Positions 8,154-14,060 of a stretch of 64,000 bases of DNA are shown in pieces. The notes under the pieces were generated by a model. It made no database searches. It was not told where the DNA came from and worked only from the letters and a program-made list of their open reading frames with translations. Within the stretch, counting starts at the first letter, position 1, and every line of letters starts with the position of its first letter. Origin of the DNA: VRUE01 sp963699215 (GTDB taxonomy: Bacteria; Actinomycetota; Thermoleophilia; Solirubrobacterales; 70-9); NCBI GenBank assembly GCA_963699215.1, contig OY969422.1:744001-808000 (forward strand), given 5' to 3'. Both the position numbers and the translations under genes were made by a program.

Positions 8154-8181
8154 GAACATACGTTCTTCCGAACACTTGTTC
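8154..8181. promoter_or_regulatory. Two tandem LexA (SOS) boxes
   Basis: CGAACATACGTTCT contains GAAC-N4-GTTC at 8154-8165, and CGAACACTTGTTCT contains the same motif at 8170-8181. Both match the Gram-positive/actinobacterial SOS consensus CGAACRNRYGTTYG in the conserved half-sites. Centres are 16 bp apart, about one and a half helical turns. They lie upstream of the basic protein gene that starts at 8102 on the minus strand. Confidence 0.75.
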
Positions 8182-9005
8182 TAAACCGGCTCTCCCGATG
8201 CGTTACGGATGGTCGCCAAGCCCTGCCTCCCGGCCGCAGCGGCGATCGGGTAGCGGGCGTCGAGGCCGAGGTCCGCTTCGCTCAGCTCCAGGTCGCCGAA
8301 GGCGACGAACCCGCCGGCCTCGCGGGCGATCAGCTGGGCGGCGGCGATGTCGACCGAGCGGCAGGGCCGTAGGCTGAGCATCCCGTCGAGGCGCCCGGCG
8401 GCGACGTAGCAGGCGGTGATCGCGATCGAGCCGATCACCCGCAGGCGGAAGACCCTTCCGTCCAGAGCCTCCGCCAGGGGCAGCATGCGCCCCGGCGCGG
8501 CCGACTCGACCCCGAGCAGCTCCAGCTTCTCGCCGTCGGCGGCGACCTCGACCCGACGGTCGTCGAGGGCCGCACCCTCCCCCCTGGCAGCGGCGAACTC
8601 CTCGCCGGCGCCGAAGTCGAAGACGTAGCCGAACTCGACGTCGGCCATCGAGGGGCCCGAGGCGACGGCGATGCTGAGGCTGTGCGAGGGAAGCGTGCGG
8701 CGTGCGTTGAGCGAGCCGTCGATCGGGTCGATCACGACCCGCGCCGGCCCCCCCGCGCCGAAGGCGACCTCCCCCCGCTCCTCCGAGATCGCGACGAAGG
8801 AGGCGCCCGTCTCAGCCAGCTGCTCGAGCTCGGCGAAGACCACGTCCTCGCAGCGGCGGTCGATGACGAGGCTGCGGTCGCCTCCCTCGCCCACCCCCTC
8901 GTACTCGGTGCGCTCCTCGCGTCCCGGCGTCTGCTCGAAGAGGCGCGATTGGGCAGCGACGATGCGTCGGCAGATCTCCATCCAATCTGCGGAGAAGACG
9001 TCCAC
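8181..9005 (-). CDS. Inositol monophosphatase / FBPase-IV-like phosphatase
   Basis: Mg-dependent phosphatase of the inositol monophosphatase superfamily, 274 residues, full length. The first metal-binding pair is SEE at 74-76, the signature DPIDGSLN is at 93-100, and the second motif VDIAAAQLIAREAGG at about 218-232 supplies the third Asp. The usual WD of the second motif is SVD here. Likely substrates are inositol-1-phosphate, histidinol phosphate or fructose-1,6-bisphosphate; the sequence does not decide. GTG at 9005 is the start. Divergently transcribed from the helicase gene (9057), 51 nt apart. Its stop codon overlaps the downstream LexA box by one base. Confidence 0.85.
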   Translation of the reverse strand: MDVFSADWMEICRRIVAAQSRLFEQTPGREERTEYEGVGEGGDRSLVIDRRCEDVVFAELEQLAETGASFVAISEERGEVAFGAGGPARVVIDPIDGSLNARRTLPSHSLSIAVASGPSMADVEFGYVFDFGAGEEFAAARGEGAALDDRRVEVAADGEKLELLGVESAAPGRMLPLAEALDGRVFRLRVIGSIAITACYVAAGRLDGMLSLRPCRSVDIAAAQLIAREAGGFVAFGDLELSEADLGLDARYPIAAAAGRQGLATIRNASGEPV

Positions 9006-9056
9006 GGGACGATCCTATGGGGGCGCCCCGAGCAAGCGTCCAGGTAGCGTTGGACC

Positions 9057-11996
9057 ATGCCTGTCCTAGCCGACTCCCAAGAGCGCGCGATCGGGCACCG
9101 CTCCGGACCGCTCCTGCTGACCGGCGAGGCGGGGACCGGCAAGACCGAGGTCCTGGCGCAGCGCTTCGAGCGACTGGTCGCAGAGGGGACCGCGCCGGAG
9201 CGGATCCTCGTCCTGGCGTCGTCGCAAGCCACCGCGCAGCGGCTGCGCGAACGGGTCGACGTGCTCCTCGACCGCCCCCTGGAAGAGCTCTGGGTGGGAA
9301 CCTGGGAGAAGCAGTGCGAGCGGCTTCTGCGCGAGCACTCGACCGCCGCCGGCCTCGATCCGTTCTTCGCGGTCCTCGGTCCGGCGGAGCGCCTGGCGCT
9401 GCTGCTCGACCGTATCGACGACCTGCCCCTGCGCGGCCATGAGATCCGCGGCAATCCGGCGGGCCTGCTTGCCCGCCTGCTCGAGCGGACCGACGAGGTC
9501 AAGGCCGGCTCGGACCCACCCGACCCCGAGCTGGCCGAGCTGATCGCCGCCCACGACCGCATCCTCGCCGCCACCTGCAGCCTCGACCGCGCCGACGTCT
9601 ACCTGGCCCTGAGCAAGCTCTTCGACGAGGCCCCCGACGTTCGCCTTCGGGTCGCTTCTCGCTTCGAGTACCTGATGGTCGACGAGCTGGAGGACACGAC
9701 CGCTGCTCAACGGGCGATCCTCGTGGCGCTGTCCCAGGACAACCCGAATCAGCTGTACGCGCTGGGCACAGGTGAGGGGTTGGGGGCGTCCAGCTGGGCG
9801 CTGGGTTTTTCGCCAGGTGGGGATGCCTCACACGTGGAGCCGGCGGGGCGAAAAACAGGACGCCGCGCCCAGCCGGACACCCCCAACCCCTCACCTGTGC
9901 CCACGGTCGAACTTACCCGCCAGTTCCGGCAGCCTGAGACGAAGTTCTGGAGATGTACGAACGAGCGGGCCCAGGCACAGGCGGTTGCGCGGGAAGCCGA
10001 GCATCTTGTGGCGGCGGGAACGGCCCCCGAAGAGATATGCGTGCTGGTGGACGACCCCACGCGTGGCGGGCCCGTGGCTGCCGCGATGGAAGAGCGGGGC
10101 ATCCCGTTCCATATGTCTGGCCCGGCGGCGCTGTTCCAGCGACCGGAGGTCCGGGATGCGATCGCGTGGCTGCGCGTTCTTGCCGACCCGGGCGACTCCG
10201 CGGCGGCAGCACGCGCGCTGACCCGCCCCCCGGTCGAGCTGCGCTCGGCTGACTTGGCGCGGCTGACGACGATCTCGCGGCGGCGCAAGCTCGACCTGGT
10301 GTCGGCCTGCGAGGCGGCGCTGGAGAGCCCCCAGATATCTCCCGAGGCGCGCGAGCGGATCCAGTCCTTCCTCAAGCTCTACGGAACGGCGTCGGCGGTG
10401 CTGGAGGAACGCCGCGCCGACGTCTTCGTGCGACGGCTGATCGAGGCGGTGGGGTTGCGCCGGCAGCGGCTCTTCGCCGCCCAGCCCGAGGTGGCGGAGC
10501 GGCTGCTCGGACTGTCGCGCCTGGCCGAGCTCGCGGCTGCCTGGGCGCGACGCGAACCCAACGGCTCGACGCGCGATTTCGTCCGCCATCTCACCGCCGT
10601 CGCCGACGCCGGGGTTGAGCCGGCCGACGTGGCCGAGCCGCCGGCGCGCGCGGCGGTGCAGGGACACGTGCGCGAGGCGATCAAGGGAATGGAGTTCGAG
10701 CACGTCTTCTTGTTGGGGATGGAGCGCGACGAGGGAGCTGAGCGGATCGGTCGCCCGGCTCGGCTGGGCCTCGTCCTCTCCCGGGTGGAGCGGGGCGACG
10801 AAGGCGAGAGCCGCGCCTCGGAGCTCTACGCCGCGGCGTTGTCGGAGGCGGACGCCGACGAGGAACCCCACGCCGAGGAGCTGTTCGGCCCGGCCGAGGG
10901 GCTGCACGCGACCTACCGCCTGCTGCGCGAGGAGGTGCTGGAGGCGTCTTGGAAAGCGGGCCGGGAGCTGTCGGAGCCGCGGCTGGACACCGCTGTCGAC
11001 GTCAACCGCGCGATCGCCCGCTACCTGGAGCTGCTGAAGCTGGCGGCCCTCGCCCAGCGGCCCGGTGACGAGGCGACCGCGGAGGCGATCGACGCGATCA
11101 ACGGGCTGCTGCGCCAGGTCGCGACGCCCGAGCAGCAGGCCGAGCTCGACGCCTCCTCGCTCGACTCCTACCTGCTCGGCTCCGAGCGGGAGCGCGAGGG
11201 GCGCCAGCGGCTGATCGCGGCGCGCCAGGAGCCCTCGCTGGAGGCCTTCCTGCCGCGCCGCGGCGACGGCTCGCTCAGCCTCTCCGCCTCCGACCTCGAC
11301 CTCTATCTGACCTGCCCGCTGAAGTACAAGTTCGCGCGCGTCTTCTCCATCCCCCAGGAGCCGACGATCAACCAGCGCTTCGGCATCCTCATCCACAACG
11401 TGCTGGAGCGTTTCCACAAAGAAGATGAGGGCGAGGGCGAGGAAGACGGGCTGCGGCGCCTGATGTCGTTGTTCGAGACGGGCTGGCGGCGCAGCGGCTT
11501 CGGCAACAGCGACGACGAGCTGCAGTTCCGCGACCGGGCGCGGAAGGCGATGCGCCTCTACTGGGAGCGGGAGCGCGACTCCGACGGCGAGCCGGTCTGG
11601 CTGGAGCGGAAGTTCGACATCCGGATCGGCGAGCACCACGTGCGCGGCCGGGTCGACCGGGTCGACCGCCTGCCGGGCGGGGGCCACGAGCTGATCGACT
11701 ACAAGACGGGCGAGCGCAAGAGCGAAGCCCAGCTGGAGAGCGACCTGCAGCTGGCGCTCTACCGGCTCGCCGCTCGCGAGGCCTGGGAGCTAGAGGCCGA
11801 TACCGGCAGCTACTACTACGTGCTGGACGCCGAGAAGGTCGCCGCGCCGAGCAAGCCCGACGACGCCGAGCGGGTCGAGCGCACCGTGCTGCAGGTCGGC
11901 GAGGGCGTCCTCGGCCAGGACTTCGAGCCACGCCCCTCGCCAACCGTCTGCGGCTGGTGCGACTACCGCCTGATCTGCCCAGCGGCAGAGAGCTAA
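9057..11996 (+). CDS. UvrD-family helicase fused to a RecB-type Fe-S nuclease (AddB/AdnB-like)
   Basis: 979-residue double-strand-break-processing type protein. The N-terminal superfamily 1 helicase has Walker A GEAGTGKT at 23-30 and a degenerate Walker B VDELEDT near 208. The C-terminal PD-(D/E)XK nuclease has Asp881-Tyr-Lys883 in IDYKTGE and a predicted 4Fe-4S staple from Cys753 (LTCPLKYKF) and Cys965, Cys968, Cys974 (CGWCDYRLIC). This layout matches AdnB/AddB subunits. The normal motif III region (GDPDQxIYxFRGA) expected after LYALG is absent; a 139-bp hairpin (9764-9902) encoding about 45 unrelated residues sits there instead, before TVELTRQFR resumes. Helicase activity is therefore uncertain while the nuclease looks intact. 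No AdnA/AddA partner is in the window. Start is ATG at 9057. Confidence 0.85.
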   Translation: MPVLADSQERAIGHRSGPLLLTGEAGTGKTEVLAQRFERLVAEGTAPERILVLASSQATAQRLRERVDVLLDRPLEELWVGTWEKQCERLLREHSTAAGLDPFFAVLGPAERLALLLDRIDDLPLRGHEIRGNPAGLLARLLERTDEVKAGSDPPDPELAELIAAHDRILAATCSLDRADVYLALSKLFDEAPDVRLRVASRFEYLMVDELEDTTAAQRAILVALSQDNPNQLYALGTGEGLGASSWALGFSPGGDASHVEPAGRKTGRRAQPDTPNPSPVPTVELTRQFRQPETKFWRCTNERAQAQAVAREAEHLVAAGTAPEEICVLVDDPTRGGPVAAAMEERGIPFHMSGPAALFQRPEVRDAIAWLRVLADPGDSAAAARALTRPPVELRSADLARLTTISRRRKLDLVSACEAALESPQISPEARERIQSFLKLYGTASAVLEERRADVFVRRLIEAVGLRRQRLFAAQPEVAERLLGLSRLAELAAAWARREPNGSTRDFVRHLTAVADAGVEPADVAEPPARAAVQGHVREAIKGMEFEHVFLLGMERDEGAERIGRPARLGLVLSRVERGDEGESRASELYAAALSEADADEEPHAEELFGPAEGLHATYRLLREEVLEASWKAGRELSEPRLDTAVDVNRAIARYLELLKLAALAQRPGDEATAEAIDAINGLLRQVATPEQQAELDASSLDSYLLGSEREREGRQRLIAARQEPSLEAFLPRRGDGSLSLSASDLDLYLTCPLKYKFARVFSIPQEPTINQRFGILIHNVLERFHKEDEGEGEEDGLRRLMSLFETGWRRSGFGNSDDELQFRDRARKAMRLYWERERDSDGEPVWLERKFDIRIGEHHVRGRVDRVDRLPGGGHELIDYKTGERKSEAQLESDLQLALYRLAAREAWELEADTGSYYYVLDAEKVAAPSKPDDAERVERTVLQVGEGVLGQDFEPRPSPTVCGWCDYRLICPAAES
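9764..9902. repeat. Long hairpin element inside the helicase-nuclease CDS
   Basis: 28-bp terminal inverted repeats (9764-9791 and 9875-9902, one mismatch) enclose nested stems: GCTGGGCGC with GCGCCCAGC, and TTTTTCGCC (9806-9814) with GGCGAAAAA (9847-9855). The whole folds as one long hairpin. It remains open in the helicase frame and replaces the helicase motif III region. The interior is not the same as cargo families A, B or C. Confidence 0.85.
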
Positions 11997-12002
11997 GGGT
12001 CA

Positions 12003-12157
12003 GCAGGAAGCCCGGTTGTCCTCCGGGTGAATTGATGTCGCACGCGCGCTCCGCGCGCTTAGCGACGGTGTTTGTGCGCGGCTAACGCCGCACAGAAAAC
12101 AGATTGCATATCGCGGCCTTCGGCCACATTCCCCCGGAGGACAACCGGGCTTCCTGC
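12003..12157 (+). repeat. Structured palindromic element, family A, copy 1
   Basis: Perfect 25-bp terminal inverted repeats (12003-12027, 12133-12157) begin 7 nt after the helicase stop codon. The interior reads GAATTGATGTCGCACG, a GC hairpin with a CTC loop (stem 12043-12048 with 12052-12057), TTAGCGAC (its GCGAC can pair with the earlier GTCGC), a second hairpin around GCGGCTAACGCCGC, the conserved single strand CAGATTGCATATCG, and a third hairpin GGCCTTCGGCC. A second copy lies at 12228-12374 in the opposite orientation. Together the two elements fill most of the 398-nt gap between the convergent genes ending at 11996 and 12395; I see no gene in that gap. Confidence 0.85.
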
Positions 12158-12227
12158 CAACGCTCAGCTGCAACTCCTCTCAAGCTCAAGCAAAGCGAGT
12201 TGAGCTGACCCCACTCTGGCTTGATGA

Positions 12228-12374
12228 AGAAGCGGCGATCCACTCTCGCGGGAATGTCGCGAAGCGGCGATATGCAATCTGGTGATTGCGCGGCTTCAGC
12301 CGCGCACCAACTCAGTCGCTAAGCCCCAAAGGGGCGTGCGACATCAATTCCCGCGAGAGTGGACCGCCGCTTCT
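12228..12374 (-). repeat. Structured palindromic element, family A, copy 2
   Basis: 28-bp terminal repeats (12228-12255, 12347-12374, one mismatch), unrelated in sequence to those of copy 1. Read on the minus strand the interior again gives GAATTGATGTCGCACG, a hairpin (GCCCC-TTT-GGGGC), TTAGCGAC, a second hairpin GCGCGGC-TGAA-GCCGCGC, CAGATTGCATATCG and a third hairpin CGC-TTC-GCG. Stems differ from copy 1 by paired changes while unpaired blocks are identical. It starts 20 nt past the PAC2 stop codon and is in the sense orientation to that gene, as copy 1 is to the helicase. Confidence 0.85.
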
Positions 12375-12394
12375 CTACAACAGGCGATCGTGTG

Positions 12395-13267
12395 TCAGTT
12401 CGACTCGCCGCGGCGCTGCTGCAGGAACTGCTGGAACTCGCGGGCGATCGTGTCGGCGGAGGGAAGGTCGCCGCCCTCCTCGCCGAGCTGCTCCACCTGC
12501 TCGGCCTCGATCCGCTCGACCAGCTCGGCGATCTCCGGGTTGGCGGCGACGGCGCGGCCGATCTGCTCCTCGTAGCTGGCCGTTTCCTCCTCCAGCGCGG
12601 TGGCGTCGACAGCGATCCCGGTGAGGCCCTCGAGCCGCCGCAGCAGTGCCAGGGCCGCCTTCGGGTTGGGAACCGCCGCGACGTAGTGCGGCACCGCCGC
12701 CCAGAGCGAGGCCGAGGTGATCCCGATCCTGCGACAGCAGTCGTGAACGACGCCGACGATCCCGGTCGGGCCTTCGTAGTTGGAGCGCTGCAAATCCAGC
12801 TCCTCGACCAGCTTCTCGTCCGAGGCGAGGCCGGTGATCGGCACCGGCAGGGTGTGGGAGACCTCCGCCACGAGCGCACCCAGGGTCACGACCATCTCGA
12901 CCCCGAGCGCGTCGGCCGCGGTCGCAACCGTCTCCGAGAAGGTGCGCCAGCGCAGGTTGGGCTCGGTCCCGTCGAAGAGCACGAGGTCGCGGCCGGCCCC
13001 GGGGATGCGGATCGCGATCAGATCGTTCTGCGGCCACTCGATCTTGCGGGTCTGGCCTTCGGAGAGGACGATCGTCGGCCGGGTCGCCTGGAAGTCGAAG
13101 TAGTCCTCCGGATCTACATTCGCCACCGGCTCGGCGTCGAAGCTGTCGGCCACCGCGCCCAGCGCGGCCGAAGCGGCGCCGGCGGCGTCGTTCCAGCCCC
13201 TGAAGGCGCAAACCAGAACCGGAGAGCGCAGCTGCGGCACCTCGGAGTGCCAGGTGAGCGAATCCAC
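12395..13267 (-). CDS. PAC2 family protein
   Basis: 290-residue cytosolic protein of the PAC2 (proteasome assembly chaperone 2-like) family. Typical features are the N-terminal PVLVCAFRGWNDAAGAASAA, FDFQATRPTI, the central MVVTLGALVAEVSHTLPVPITG and SLWAAVPHYVAAVPNPKAALALLRRL, followed by a glutamate-rich helical C-terminus (TASYEEQIGRAVAANPEIAEL). In actinobacteria the family is widespread; its role is not firmly established. GTG at 13267 gives a normal-length protein. It is divergent from the ABC transporter operon, which starts 58 nt away. Its 3' side carries palindromic element A2. Confidence 0.85.
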   Translation of the reverse strand: MDSLTWHSEVPQLRSPVLVCAFRGWNDAAGAASAALGAVADSFDAEPVANVDPEDYFDFQATRPTIVLSEGQTRKIEWPQNDLIAIRIPGAGRDLVLFDGTEPNLRWRTFSETVATAADALGVEMVVTLGALVAEVSHTLPVPITGLASDEKLVEELDLQRSNYEGPTGIVGVVHDCCRRIGITSASLWAAVPHYVAAVPNPKAALALLRRLEGLTGIAVDATALEEETASYEEQIGRAVAANPEIAELVERIEAEQVEQLGEEGGDLPSADTIAREFQQFLQQRRGESN

Positions 13268-13294
13268 TTCTTTGAGACTACAGACGAGCTCATT

Positions 13295-13310
13295 GTGAAT
13301 CGGGATTCAC
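13295..13310. promoter_or_regulatory. Palindromic operator (TetR-type) before the ABC transporter operon
   Basis: GTGAATC-GG-GATTCAC is a perfect 7-2-7 palindrome. It abuts a TATGAT -10-like hexamer (13311-13316) just upstream of the ATG at 13326. The third gene of the operon encodes a TetR repressor, so autoregulation of the operon through this site is the natural reading; it also lies in the upstream region of the divergent PAC2 gene. Confidence 0.7.
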
Positions 13311-13325
13311 TATGATCGCCGGCCG

Positions 13326-14060
13326 ATGCTCGAGCTGAGCCAGGTCAGCAAGTCCTACCCGATCGGCGGCGATCTGGTCGAGGTGCTCCACGACGTCTCG
13401 CTGGAGATCCGCCCCGGCCGGCTGGTGGCGATCGTCGGCCCCTCGGGGAGCGGCAAGAGCACGCTGCTCAACCTGATCGGCACCCTCGACACGCCGAGCA
13501 GCGGCTCGCTGCGCTTCGACGGCCGCGACGTCGGCAGCCTCTCGCCCCGGGCGCGGGCCGACTTCCGCGCCGCCAACCTCGGCTTCGTCTTCCAGTTCTT
13601 CAACCTGCTGCCGGGACTGACCGCGCGGCAGAACGTCGAGCTCTCGGCGGCGATCGCCGGCCGCGAGCGGGGCGCCTCGCGCAACCGCGCAACCGAGCTG
13701 CTGGAGCTGGTCGGCCTCGGCGAGCGGGTCGACGCGCCCGCCCGCAACCTCAGCGGCGGGCAGATGCAGCGCGTGGCGATAGCGCGGGCGCTGGTCAACG
13801 AGCCGCGCCTGGTCCTCGCCGACGAGCCCACCGGCAACCTCGACCAGCGCAACGCGGCGCAGATCCTCGAGCTGCTGCGCGAGCAGGCAACCGCGGAGCG
13901 GGCGGTCGCGATCGTGACCCACGACCGCGAACTGGCCGAGCGCTTCGCCGACGAGATCGTCACCATCGTCGACGGCCGTCTCGACGGGATCGCCTCGACA
14001 GGCGGCAACGGGCGGCGGAGCTGGCTGGCGAGCGGCCTGCGCGTGCTCGCCGGGAGATGA
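13326..14060 (+). CDS. ABC transporter ATP-binding protein (MacB/LolD type)
   Basis: 244-residue ATPase of the lipoprotein/macrolide-type ABC exporters that work with FtsX-like permeases. Walker A GPSGSGKST is at residues 38-46, the signature NLSGGQMQRVAIARAL near 142, Walker B LVLADEPTGNLD near 159 and the switch histidine in VTHDRE. Its stop overlaps the permease ATG by 4 nt. Substrate unknown; typical relatives export lipoproteins, peptides or antibiotics. Probably repressed by the TetR encoded two genes downstream through the 13295 operator. Confidence 0.92.
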   Translation: MLELSQVSKSYPIGGDLVEVLHDVSLEIRPGRLVAIVGPSGSGKSTLLNLIGTLDTPSSGSLRFDGRDVGSLSPRARADFRAANLGFVFQFFNLLPGLTARQNVELSAAIAGRERGASRNRATELLELVGLGERVDAPARNLSGGQMQRVAIARALVNEPRLVLADEPTGNLDQRNAAQILELLREQATAERAVAIVTHDRELAERFADEIVTIVDGRLDGIASTGGNGRRSWLASGLRVLAGR

